Shown piece by piece: positions 1 to 11,527 of a DNA stretch of 14,791 bases (within the stretch, counting starts at the first letter, position 1; every line of letters begins with the position of its first letter). Origin of the DNA: Methanobrevibacter thaueri. GTDB taxonomy: Archaea; Methanobacteriota; Methanobacteria; Methanobacteriales; Methanobacteriaceae. The notes beneath the pieces were generated by a model that did no database searches, was not told the origin of the DNA, and saw nothing but the letters and a program-made list of their open reading frames with translations. The position numbers and the translations under genes are program-made. The stretch is from contig NZ_SUTK01000037.1 in assembly GCF_015062905.1 (NCBI RefSeq), positions 1-14,791 of the forward strand, in the 5' to 3' direction.

Positions 1-2820
1 CTCCAATTTCAAAGAAATTATCCTCTGCACCAACAGTTTCTAAATTCAATATGGATGAAAACATAGCACAAATTTCATGTTCAAGTCTTGTTTTTGGTGC
101 CACATAATTCAAATCCAATTTTGGTTCCGGAAGTTTTTTAGTATCCGTTTTTCCGTTTGGTGTTTGAGGCATTTCATCAAGCTGCATGAACACGGTCGGA
201 ATCATATAATTAGTGAGACGATCTTTTAAAAACTCTTTTAGGTCATCACGGTCAATTTCGCTATTTGCAGTGTAATATGCACATAAATGGTCAACATTGT
301 TAATCTCTTTGATTACAACAACAGCCTGCCTTATATCTGGATATTGACCAATATTGGTTTCAATCTCACCTATTTCGATTCTTAATCCTCTTAATTTGAT
401 TTGGTTGTCGATTCTTCCTTTAATGTCGATTTCACCATTTGGAAGTTCAATAGCATAATCTCCACTTCTGTAATATGGAATGCCATTGATAGTTAAGAAT
501 GATTCCTTGGTTTTTTCAGGCATGTTGTAGTATCCTTTTCCAACACTCATACCCCCAATGTACAATTCACCCATTACACCATTAGGGACCAATTTCCCAT
601 CAATGTCACGAACATCAGTGACATAATTGGTTAAAGGAGGACCCACAGTCAAATTGTTTATATCAGTGACCGCTTTGTTGTTTGAGGTGATTGTTGTTTC
701 TGTCGGACCGTAACTGTTATAAATAACTGCATCGCTGTATTTTCTTAAATTTTCATAAACTTTTGCTGAAAATTGCTCTCCACCAAGGAAAATACATTTT
801 AAACAAGAAATCACATTACAGAATTCCTTTAATTCAAGATATGATCCTATTCTTGAAGGAGTGATTTCTAAAACTTCCGGCTTATTTTCATCAATCAGTT
901 TAATAAGCTCTGGAACGTTTCTGATTTGAATATCATCGGCAAGTATCAATTTCAATCCATTTGAAAGGGATGTCAGTATGTCATCAACAGACACGTCAAA
1001 AGAGATAGTTGTGATACAAAGCAAACTATCATAAGTGGATTTAGGGTTTTGAGCCTGATTGCAGATGTTTTTATGAGTAATCATTACACCTTTAGGATTA
1101 CCTGTGGACCCGGAAGTATAAATCATATATGCCAAATCATCAGGAAGAACATCCACATTCGGATTGACAGTGTTTTCCTCTTCAAGAAGTTCATTGACAC
1201 TTATTGAATTTTCAGAAGTCTCATAGCTTATGATATAATCCGCCTGACTGTTTTCATAAATGTAGTTGATTCTTTCCTGAGGGTATTCCGGATCAATAGG
1301 AACATATGCGCAGCCTGCTTTCAGAACACCTAAAATGGAAGCAATCAAATTACTGTCCCTTTTAAGCATTATAAGGACATTGCTTTTTGGCTTTACACCT
1401 CGCCTGATTAATGCATTTGCAATCCTATTACTTTTCTCATTCAACTCGCCATAAGTTAAAGTGGCATCACTTGCAACCAATGCCACATTATTTGCTTTTT
1501 CAACAACCTGTTTTTCAAAGCGTTTATGTAAAATCGGAGTGTCAATCTCTTTAAATTCTGGAATTTCGCCTTCCATCAATTCGATATCACTTATTTTTAG
1601 CTTGTCCATATCGTGTACAAAGAATTGGAATAAGACATATTTAATTGAATGCAGGAACAGATTAACATACTCTTCAGTATAGATTTGGTCATTATACTCC
1701 AAATACAAAGTAATAAGTTCCCCATCATCATAAATGTCCATGTTTATTTTGTAGTCAGTTGAAACAGTACCATCAAGGTCCATTGCTTCATAAGACCTAC
1801 CATTAAGTTCAATACCATTATTTAAGGATTCGTGAAACGCATAGAAGAATTCAGGTTTTAATTGATACTCTTCTGAAAGTTTTGTGTATGGGTAATCGCT
1901 ATGAATTAATGCATCTTTCCATGCTTTATCAACAATTTTTATGTAATCTTCAACCATCATGTCACGATTTTCACCGTTTACAATAACCGGCAATGTCTTA
2001 ACAAGCATTCCCTGAGTATTGGAGAAATTGGAGTTTGCCCTACCGTTGAAGATTGTTGTGATTAATGACTTACCACTAAATGTAAACTTATTAAGGCTTA
2101 AAAGTGTAGCTGCCATAAATAAAACGTTTGAACTTATTGAGTGGTCTTTACAGAAGTGCCTGACAAAAGTAGAGCTCATTTGATCTGAAACAAGTTTAAT
2201 ATTCCCAATATCCGGATTACCATTCATATTTGGGGTTAAAACTGTTGATTCAATGTCTTGGCTAAATTGTTTTTTGAAGAATTTCTTAGAAACTTCACTG
2301 ACAGAAGTTTTCTCTTCAATCAGACTGTATTCAAATCCGTTAATTTTTTCAGCTTCGATTTCTTCATTGTTATATGCTTTGGTTAAATCATTGAAGAAAA
2401 TACCTTGAGATTCCCCATCAGTAATAATATGATGGAAATCAGCAAACAATATTGTTTCTGTTGGTGTTTTATAGATTTTAAATCTGAATAATTGATTGTT
2501 GTCTAATGGAATCGGTTTTATGTCTCTTTCCATCATTTCTTCGTTACTAATGGAATCTATTTCGACGATTTCTATTTCTTCAATTTCAGCATGGTCACAT
2601 CTTTTTTGCAATATTTTTCCATCATTCATATTAATAATTCTTGTTTTGAGATATGGATGTGCATCAACAGTTTTAATAATCGCATCCTTAAGTTTATCAG
2701 GGTCAATACTGCTGTCAAACCTTATTGCGGAAGGCATGGTGTATTTGATTTTTTCAGTCTGCATACACTCGTAGTAAATTCCCATTTGGTTTGAAGTCAA
2801 TGGGAAATATTCCATATCTT
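1..2820 (-). other. NRPS module 4: condensation, adenylation, start of carrier domain
   Basis: The condensation domain starts with YFPLTSNQMGIYYE near 2815 and has HHIITDG near 2415-2435. The adenylation domain covers about 1535-120. Its pocket code, D-V-D-E-F-G-S-I-T-K, is identical to that of module 1, so the two should load the same residue. The carrier domain is cut by the window edge: it ends in EDNFFEIG, immediately before the expected GGxS attachment site. This carrier has the canonical DxFF sequence, unlike the DDLY of carriers 1-3, which hints at a different origin and perhaps at a terminal module next to a release domain; that last point is inference. Confidence 0.92.
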
Positions 2821-5800
2821 TTGCAGTTTCAATAATTTCATCAACATCTATTTCAGATCCTATATTGTTGTCAATTCTATCTGCAAGAGACCTTATTGTC
2901 GGATTTGTGAACAATGATGTTACGTCAATATTCACATTCATTTCATTGAAAATCATTGAGTTTAATTTCATTAAAGTTAAAGAAGAGAAACCCAATTGAT
3001 ATAAATCATCAGTTGTACCGAATTTAGTTGTATTGGCAATGGATGCAACAAGTTCAACTAATTTTTCTTCTGTTTCGTTTTCAGCTTCAACATAATCAAG
3101 ATTTAATTTTGGTTTTGGAAGTCTTTTAATATCTGTTTTACCATTTGGAGACATTGGCATCTCATCAAGCTGCATAAATGCAGTTGGAACCATATATTCA
3201 GTTAATTTATTTGCCAAATACCTCTTCAAGAGATTTATATCTATTTCTTCATCAGCTGTGAAATAAGCGCATAAATGTTCATTATTATTAATCTCATTAA
3301 TTACAACAACACAATGCTTAATATTTGGGAATCTAGAAATATTCGATTCAATTTCACCAATTTCAATTCTTAATCCTCTCAATTTAATTTGATTATCAAT
3401 TCTTCCTTCAATAGTAAACTCACCATTTGGCAATCTGATTGCATAATCGCCAGTCTTATAATATGGAGTGTCATTAATAGTTAGGAATACTTCTTTAGTT
3501 TTATCATCTAAATTATAATATCCTTTTCCAACACAAGGTCCACCAATATATAGTTCACCCATCACCCCATCGGGCACCAGTTTTCCATCAATATCCCTTA
3601 CATCCATGATGTAATTATAACTTGCTTTTCCTATTGTAACCTTTTCAGAGGAAATAACATCTTTAAAACTTGAGATAATTGTTGTTTCAGTAGGCCCATA
3701 AGAATTATAAACAACAGTATCACAACAAGATTTAATTTTAGAAACGAATTCCTCAGACATCATTTCTCCACCAAGATACATTGACTTGAGGTTATTTAAT
3801 TCATCTCTAAACTCTGAATATTCCATAAACTGATTAATTCTTGATGGAGTTCCGCTAGACAACAAATCAGGTTTTTCTCTTTTAATCAAGTCAGTTAATT
3901 CTTTTATATCTTTAATTGTAGTATCATCAGCCAATACCATTTTTAAACCAAATGTCAGAACCATTAAATCCATCATGAATGGATCGAATGAAACTGAAGT
4001 GATTGAAAGAGATTTTTTAAGATGGGATACATTTTGATATAAATAATTTTCATCACTTTTTGCATATAGGCTTGCAACATTTTTATGGGCAATCATTACT
4101 CCTTTCGGTTTTCCAGTTGATCCTGATGTATAAATCATATAAATTAAATCTTCAGGAGAAGTTTTGATATTAGGTCTTTCGATATCCTCTCCTTTTAATA
4201 AATCACCAATTCCAATAACATTTCCTTTGGTTTCACTTGCAATAATGTAATCTGCTTGACTATTATCATAAATATAATCAACACGGTCTTGAGGATATGC
4301 CAAATCTATTGGAATATATGCACTACCCGTCTTCAATACCCCAAATATTGATGAAATAAGATTACTGTCCCTTGGAAGCATGATTAAAATTCTGCTTTTT
4401 GGTTTGACTCCTATTTTAATCAAAGAATTAGCAATACGATTTGCTTTTTCATCCAATTCTTTGTAAGTTAATATCTCATCACTTGCAACCAGTGCAATAT
4501 CATCTGGAGTTTTATCAACTTGTTTTTCAAAGCGTTCATGAATAATTAAATCATCAACATCATCAAATAATGGCGCTTCATTTTCGGATATTAATGCAAC
4601 ATCCTGTATTTTATAATTATCCACATCATTTTCAAGAAATTGGACTAAAATGTTTTTCAGGGATTCTAGGAACAATATAACATAATCTTCACTGTACAGT
4701 TGATCATTATATTCCATGATAAAATTAAACTTATCCCCCTCATCATAAATGGCCAAACTGATTTTAGATTCAACTGTGACCATATCAACCCCAGGTAACT
4801 CCTGTGGGACGTATTCTTTATTGTTTATTATCATTTCATCTGATTCCAAGAATTCATGATAAGTATAGAAGAATTCAGGTTTTAATTGATATTCTTCAGC
4901 AATTTTAATATATGGATAAGCACTATTTCTCAAGGTTTCCTTCCAAGTTTGATCAATGGATTTAATGAAATCTCTGACTGACGAATGCCTGTTTTCATTA
5001 TTGATTATAAACGGAACGGTTTTTACCAAAAATCCTTGAGTATTGAAATAACTTGGACTTGACCTTCCATTAAATATTGTAGTAATCAATGACTTATCAC
5101 TAAATGTGAATTTATTTAGATTTAATACTATGCTTGCCATGAACATTGCGTTTTTACTTATAGAATTGTCATTACAAAACTCATTAATTAATTCCGAATC
5201 AATAGTATCAGAAACACGTTTTATTTTACCTTCATCAGGATTTCCACTAAGATTAGGGGTTAGAACTGTAGATTCTATTCCTTGAGTCAATTTATCATCG
5301 AAAAATGCCTTTGCAGAATGATATGCATCACTATTTTCGGCATCTTTTTCAAGAATACTGTAGGTATAACCATCGATTATTTCATTAGATATGTCTTTAT
5401 TTTCATAGATGTCAGCTATATCTCTAAATAAATTGTTTTGCGATACACCATCAGTAATTATATGATGGAAATCTGTGAATAAGACAACTTCATCAGGGGT
5501 TTCATATATTTTGAATCTGAACAATTGGCTATCCTCTATATGGATTGGACCAACATCATTTTTAACAATGTCTTCATCGCTGATGCTATCGACTTTAACA
5601 ATTTCAATATCGTCGATTGCTACATCATCACATCTTTTCTGTTTTAACTCACCATCATGATTTACAATTCTTGTTTTAAGATATGGATGTGCTTCAATAG
5701 TATCAATAACTGCTTGTTTAAGTTTATTTGCATCAACATCACTGCCAAATCTTACTGTTGTAGGCATTGTATACTTAATCACGTCCGGATTTTGCTTACA

Positions 5801-8800
5801 TTCATAGTAAACACCCAATTGATTTTCTGTCAATGGATAATACTCCATGCCTTTAGCTGATTCAATAATCTCTTGAAGGCCAGACTCTTTTTCTGATGAA
5901 TTATCAATTTCTATTGCAAAGTTTTTAACTGTTGGCTCATTGAATAATATGGAAATGTCTAAATTCGCGCCCATTTGCTCATAGATTATGGAATTTAATT
6001 TCATTAATGACAATGAAGTAAATCCTATAGCGTATAAGTCATCTGTTACACCAAATTCATCAACATCTGCAATAGATGAAACGATTTCATATAATTGTTC
6101 TTCCGTTTCAGTTTCAGGCATCACCAAAGCCAATTTAAGTTGAGGTTCAGGCAGCTGTTTCAGGTCTGTCTTGCCGTTTGGCGTTTGAGGCATCTCATCA
6201 AGCTGCATGAACACTGTCGGAACCATATAACGGGTAAGACGGTCTTTTAAAAACTCTTTTAAATCATCACTGTCAATTTTCTCATCTGCAGTATAATAAG
6301 CACATAAATGGTCATTGTTGTTGATTTCCTTAATTACAACTATTGCTTGTTTGATATTTGGATATTGTCCTATATTTGATTCTATTTCACCAATTTCGAT
6401 TCTTAATCCTCTTAGTTTAATCTGATTGTCAATTCTTCCTTTAATGTCGATTTCACCATTCGGAAGTTCGATAGCATAGTCCCCGCTTCTGTAATATGGA
6501 ATGTCATCGATGGTCAGGAACACCTCTTCAGTTTTTTCAGGCATGTTATAGTATCCTTTACCTACACCAGTACCACCAATATATAATTCACCCATTACGC
6601 CATTAGGAAGCAATTTACCATCAATGTCACGAACATCAGTTACATAATTGGCTAAAGGATGACCCACAGTCAAGTCATGTACATCAGTTACCTCTTTGTT
6701 GTTTGATGTGATTGTTGTTTCTGTTGGACCGTAACTGTTATAGACAACTGCATCACTGTATTTTCTTAAATCCTCATAAACTTTTGCTGAAAATTTCTCT
6801 CCCCCAATGAAAATACACTTTAAGCATGATATAACATTGCAGAATTCTTTTACCTCAAGATAAGAAGCAAGTCTTGAAGGAGTACTATCTAAAATTTCAG
6901 GTTTGTTTTCATCAATTAACTTGATTAAAGCAGGGATATTTTTGATTTGAACATCATCAGCAAGTATCAGTTTCAATCCATTTGAAAGAGATGTCAATAT
7001 ATCATCAACAGACACATCAAAAGAGATAGTTGTAATACAAAGCAAGCTATTATAAGTGGATTTAGGATTTGAAACCTGATTACAGATGTTCTCATGACCA
7101 ATCATCACACCTTTAGGATTACCAGTTGAACCTGAAGTGTAAATCATATAAGCCAAATCATCAGGGCCAACATCAACGTTAGGATTTTCTGAATTGCCCT
7201 CTTTAAGCAGTTCTTCAATGTCTAGAGATTTTTCTCCGGATTCATTAGCAATAATATAATCCGCCTGACTGTTTTCATAAATATAATTTATTCTTTCCTC
7301 AGGGTATTCAGGGTCAATCGGAATGAATGCACAGCCCGCTTTAAGAATGCCTAAAATAGAAGCAATCAAATTACTGTCCCTTGAAAGCATTACCAAAACA
7401 TTGCTTTTCGGCTGAACTCCTCTTTTAATCAAAGCATTTGCAATAACATTTGCCTTCTCATCCAACTGCTTGTAAGTCAATGTGGCATCAGTTGCAACAA
7501 GAGCAGTTTCATCACCTTTGTCGACAACTTGTTTTTCAAAGCGTTTATGTAAAATCGGCATATCAACATGTGTGAATATAGGTGTCTCTTTACTTTCAGC
7601 TAATTCTATTTCACCAATGGTTAATTTTTCAATATCTGCCTCAATTAATTGATTTATGATATCTATCATACAATTTAAGAATGTGTCAATGTAATCTGAA
7701 CTATATAATTGATCATTGTACTGAAGGAATAATTCAATATTATCCCAAGTTTCATTAACATCTAAGGATATTTTATAGTTGACTTCGAGTGAATCCAAAT
7801 ATTTAACCCTATAAGTTTTGCCATCAATCTCAATATTTTCAGCGTCAAGATTATTGTATGCATAGAAAAACTCTGGTTTCAATCCAAACTCTTCAGAAAT
7901 CCTAGTATAAGGATAATCAGAATGGCTAATGGTTTCCATCCAGATATCATTGACAGAATTTAAATATTCTTTAAATGATAATGTCCTATCATCATTGATT
8001 GAAACAATTGGAAGCGTTTTAACCAGAAATGCCTGTGTGTTGATGTAGGATGAGTCTGACCTTCCGTTGAAAATAGTTGTAATCAATGTTTTGTCATTGA
8101 ACGTATACTTATTCAAGTTCAGCATGGTCACTGCCATGAATAAAACATTAGGGGTTATCCGGTTTTCACTGCAAAACCTATTAACCAGTTCGGGGTCGAT
8201 ATTTTTGGAAATTGATTTTAAAATTCCCTCTTCAAAATTACCATTCAAATTAGGAGTCAATACAGTTGAATCAACTTCATGAGTTAATTTATCCCGGAAG
8301 AATTCCCTGGACAATTCATATTTTTCACTGTTTTCGTTTTCACTTTCAATTATACTGTTAATGTAACCATTGATTGTTTCCTTTTCAATTTCAATTCCCT
8401 GATAGGCATTGGAAATGTTTGTGAACAGCTTGTCTAATGATTCACCATCGGAAATGATATGGTGGACATCTGAGAATAAAATTGTTTCACTAGGAGCTTT
8501 ATAGATTTTAAATCTGAATAACTGGTCATTATGCAAATCAAATAGTTTTAAATTTTCTTTTTCGATTTCTTCATCGGAAATATCATCAACATTAACAATT
8601 GGAATATCATCAATATCTATTGAATCATCACGTTTCAGCATCACCTTACCCTCTTGTGCAACAATTCTGGTTTTAAGATAAGGATATGCTTCAATTGTCT
8701 TAATGATTGCGTCATGCAATCTGTCTGCATCAATTTCACTGCCGAATCTTATGACTGACGGAAGATTATACTGTGCAACATCACCGCTTTGAATGCACTC

Positions 8801-11214
8801 ATAATAGATTCCCATTTGATTTTCTGTCAATGGGTAATAAACCATGTCTTTGGATGATTCTATTACACTATTCAAATCAAGAATATCATTGTTTTCTATT
8901 TCATTTGCAATATTTTTAATTGTAGGATCATTCAATAACGAAATAATATCTAAATTAACACCCATTTCCTCATAAATCCTTGCATTTAATTTCATCAGTG
9001 CCAATGAAGTAAATCCAACAGCATACAAATCATCAGTAGTACCGAATTCCTTTGTTTTGCTGATTGATGAAGCAATTTCATGCAACATCATTTCGGTTTC
9101 AGTTTCCGGTAGTGTAAATGACAATTTAAGTTGAGGTTCAGGCAGCTGTTTCAGGTCTGTCTTGCCGTTTGGTGTTTGAGGCATTTCATCAAGCTGCATG
9201 AACACTGTAGGAACCATATAACGAGTAAGACGATTTTTTAAAAACTCTTTTAAATCATCACTGTCAATCTCTTCATCAGCAGTGTAATATGCGCATAAAT
9301 GTTCATTATCATTAATCTCTTTAATTACAACAACAGCTTGCCTTATACCCGGATATTTACCAATATTGGTTTCAATCTCACCAATTTCAATTCTTAACCC
9401 TCTTAATTTAATCTGGTTGTCTATTCTTCCTTTAATGTCAATTTCGCCATTCGGAAGTTCAATAGCATAGTCCCCACTTCTGTAATATGGAATGTCATTG
9501 ATGGTCAGGAACACTTCTTCGGTTTTTTCAGGCATATTGTAGTATCCTTTACCTACACCAGTACCTCCAATGTACAATTCGCCCATTACGCCATTAGGAA
9601 CCAATTTTCCATCAATGTCACGAACATCAGTAACATAATTAGTATGAGGAATCCCTACAGTCAAATCGTTTATGTCTGTGACCTCTTTGTTGTTTGAGGT
9701 GATTGTTGTTTCTGTTGGGCCGTAACTGTTATAGACAACAGCATCACTGTATTTTCTTAAATCTTCAAAAACTTTTGCTGAAAATTGCTCACCACCCATG
9801 AAAATACAATTGAAGCAGGACATAACCTTGCAGAATTCTTTTACCTCCAGATAAGAAGCAAGCCTTGAAGGAGTAATTTCTAAAACTTCAGGTTTATTTA
9901 CATCAATCAATTTAATAAGCTCAGGAACATTTTTAATTTGAACATCATCAGCAAATATTAATTTCAATCCATTTGAAAGAGATGTCAATATGTCATCAAC
10001 AGACACGTCAAAAGAGATAGTTGTAATACAAAGCAAACTGTCATAAGTGGATTTAGGATTTGAAACCTGATTACAGATGTTTTCATGGCTAATCATTACA
10101 CCTTTAGGATTGCCTGTGGATCCTGAAGTGTAAATCATATATGCCAAATCATCAGAATCAACATTAACGTCAGGATTTTTCGTATTGCCATCTTTAAGCA
10201 GCTCTTCAATGTTTAAGGATTTTTCTCCGGATTCATTGGCAATAATATAGTCTGCCTGACTGTTTTCATAAATATAATTAATTCTCTCCTGAGGATATTC
10301 CGGATCAATCGGAATGAATGCACAGCCGCTTTAATGATACCCAAAATGGAAGCAATCAAATTGCTGTCCCTTGAAAGCATTACCAGAACATTGCTTTTCG
10401 GCTTGACTCCTCTTTTAATCAAAGCATTTGCAATAACATTTGCTTTTTCATCCAATTGCCTGTAAGTCAATGTGGCATCACTTGCAACAAGAGCAATCTC
10501 ATCTCCTTTCTCAGCTACCTGCTTTTCAAAGCGCTTGTGAAGCAAAGGCATTTCAACTTCACTGAAGATGACATTTTCATTTTCACCGACAAGAGCAATA
10601 TCACAGATATTTGTTTTATCTATATCTGCATGGACTATTTCTTCAACGATTTTTTCAAGGCTTGATAGGAATAAATCAATGAATTCATTTGTATACAATT
10701 CATTATTGTAAAATAAGGACAATAAAAAGGTCTCATCATTTTCAACAATGCTTAAATAATTGGAATATTCAACATCTGACTTTAAATCTTCATCAAAAGC
10801 ATAATAGAATTCAGGTTTTAAAGGAAAATCCCCACTATCATAATATTCGTCAAACGCCAAGGCAGCATTATAATCCTCATGAATTTTTTCTAAAAATGAC
10901 CTGACGGATATCTGCCTGTTTTCAAATTTGGCGGCAAATGGAACATTATTTTGATTGAACATTAATGTTTCATCCGAATAATTAAATTTGTTGAGTGTTA
11001 AAGTTAAACCCGCCAGTAATAAAGAATTAATTGAAATTGAATTGGATTCAGCGAATTCAATTAGATTTTCTTTTTTAATTTCGCATTCTGATTTTTCAAT
11101 TATGCCTTTTTCTTTTTCACCAATGCTGTTTGGTGAAATCAAGGTTGCTTCATCAAAATTCATCCACAGTTTTGATGAATATTGTTTAAAAGAATCTTTT
11201 GCATTATAACTCAT
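1..11214 (-). CDS. Multimodular nonribosomal peptide synthetase, 3' end beyond window, one frameshift
   Basis: This giant enzyme activates amino acids as adenylates, holds them as thioesters on carrier domains and joins them into a peptide without a ribosome. The visible order is half-C-A-T, C-A-T, C-A-T, C-A-T(cut), at least about 3738 residues. Adenylation motifs recur four times: YTSGSTG, NSYGPTE, Y(R/K)(S/T)GD, RGLRIEIGEIE and PNGKTD. Condensation motifs HHII(S/T)DG occur three times. I chose the ATG at 11214, which has CAGGTTGAT four bases upstream; the in-frame TTG at 11223 lies inside that putative ribosome binding site. Reading stays in one frame from 2 to about 10325, and the first 890 or so bases are in another frame because one C is missing near 10326. 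A TATA box lies about 50 bases before the start. No tailoring or release domain is in view; these would lie beyond the left edge or in other genes. The family call is very secure and the product is unknown. Confidence 0.95.
2870..5845 (-). other. NRPS module 3: condensation, adenylation, carrier domains (divergent)
   Basis: The condensation domain begins with YYPLTENQLGVYYE near 5845, and the active-site motif HHIITDG lies near 5450-5470. The adenylation domain (about 4545-3110) has intact core motifs including YTSGSTGKPKG near 4105-4135. Its pocket region is clearly different from the other three: SFDPFMMDL replaces SFDVSVDDIL, there is a one-residue insertion before TPSR, and my tentative code is D-P-M-S-Y-G-S-I-I-K. 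The carrier serine codon is 2981-2983 in LYQLGFSSLTLMKL. The DNA of this adenylation domain differs visibly from modules 1, 2 and 4. It very likely selects a different amino acid, which I cannot name. Confidence 0.93.
5895..8845 (-). other. NRPS module 2: condensation, adenylation, carrier domains
   Basis: The condensation domain starts with YYPLTENQMGIYYE near 8840, with its active-site motif HHIISDG near 8445-8465, so the general-base histidine is present. The adenylation domain spans about 7550-6130 with all core motifs intact. Its pocket reads D-V-D-D-F-G-S-I-T-K, differing from modules 1 and 4 only by Asp for Glu at the position equivalent to GrsA 278. The carrier serine codon is 6014-6016 in LYAIGFTSLSLMKL. 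There is no epimerization domain between this module and the next, so an L-configured intermediate is the simplest reading. Confidence 0.93.
8895..11214 (-). other. NRPS module 1: half condensation domain, adenylation domain, carrier domain
   Basis: The first 200 or so residues align with only the C-terminal half of the condensation domains in modules 2-4 (shared patterns such as LNKFNYSDETL and LKPEFYYA); the half that carries the HHxxxDG active site is missing. The adenylation domain runs from about 10545 (LHKRFEKQ) to about 9130 (PNGKTD near 9165). Aligned to GrsA, the pocket residues are D-V-D-E-F-G-S-I-T plus the usual Lys. The carrier serine codon is 9005-9007 in LYAVGFTSLALMKL. The frameshift near 10326 falls just after the LGIIKAG motif, so as written the adenylation domain is broken. 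The layout suggests a loading module. The half domain may be a structural remnant. Confidence 0.9.
10321..10330 (-). other. Single-base deletion (frameshift) in NRPS adenylation domain 1
   Basis: The plus strand here reads cacagccgct, while the equivalent place in module 2 (7330-7340) reads cacagcccgct, and module 4 (1311-1319) has cagcctgct. One C is missing, so KAGCAFIP becomes KAAVHSF and the frame ends at a stop at 10213. Downstream of this point the other frame continues intact with PIDPEYP to the window edge. No plausible restart lies close by. It is either a homopolymer sequencing or assembly error or a real inactivating mutation. Confidence 0.9.
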
Positions 11215-11263
11215 TGATATCAACCTGAAAATTATTTATTATAATAATATCTGTTTTCCATAT

Positions 11264-11271
11264 TTTATAAA
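11264..11271 (-). promoter_or_regulatory. Candidate TATA box for the NRPS gene
   Basis: TTTATAAA in an A/T-rich stretch lies about 50 bases before the chosen NRPS start. A transcription start about 25 bases downstream would fall near 11240 and leave a leader of about 25 bases containing the putative ribosome binding site CAGGTTGAT. The position fits archaeal promoters, but the AT-rich background makes chance matches common. Confidence 0.5.
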
Positions 11272-11297
11272 TAATTTTTTCAAAATCAATACGGCTC

Positions 11298-11527
11298 TTT
11301 CAAAAACTTGTGTGATTTTTTCATTTTTATGTTCCAATGATTTAATTTTAGCATGAATCTGCTTGAATTCCTTGTTCTATTTTCATTGTTCTTTTTATAT
11401 GTTTTGGAAATATTTTTTGGAAGATATTTCCTATTTTATTGCTTTAAATTAAAAAAAAGAAAAAATAGAATAAAAAAATTCGAGACTCAAAAACTAGTGA
11501 AAATTCAAATCACACAACTTTTTGAAA
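11298..11527. repeat. Segment bounded by a 21-base inverted repeat (MITE-like)
   Basis: The left arm 11298-11318 and right arm 11507-11527 are reverse complements at 20 of 21 positions; the single mismatch is C11307 against C11518. The core shared sequence is TTGTGTGATTT. The arms enclose 188 bases of AT-rich DNA without a convincing gene. The size and the arms suit a miniature inverted-repeat element, but I see no clear flanking target duplication. The alternative is a long-range hairpin or a pair of protein binding sites upstream of the NRPS promoter. Confidence 0.55.

Noticed and set aside
1461..8282. Several plus-strand open frames of 61-92 codons inside the NRPS gene
   Set aside because: They are antisense shadows of the NRPS coding strand, recur at equivalent places in each module, and have no family resemblance.
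10321..10330. Programmed ribosomal frameshift in the NRPS
   Set aside because: Only a short C/G run is present, without a slippery heptamer or a nearby stimulatory hairpin, and the other three modules have no such shift.
10213..11214. The first NRPS piece as a separate stand-alone protein
   Set aside because: It ends inside an adenylation domain after a nonsense tail created by the missing base; the other frame continues the domain directly.
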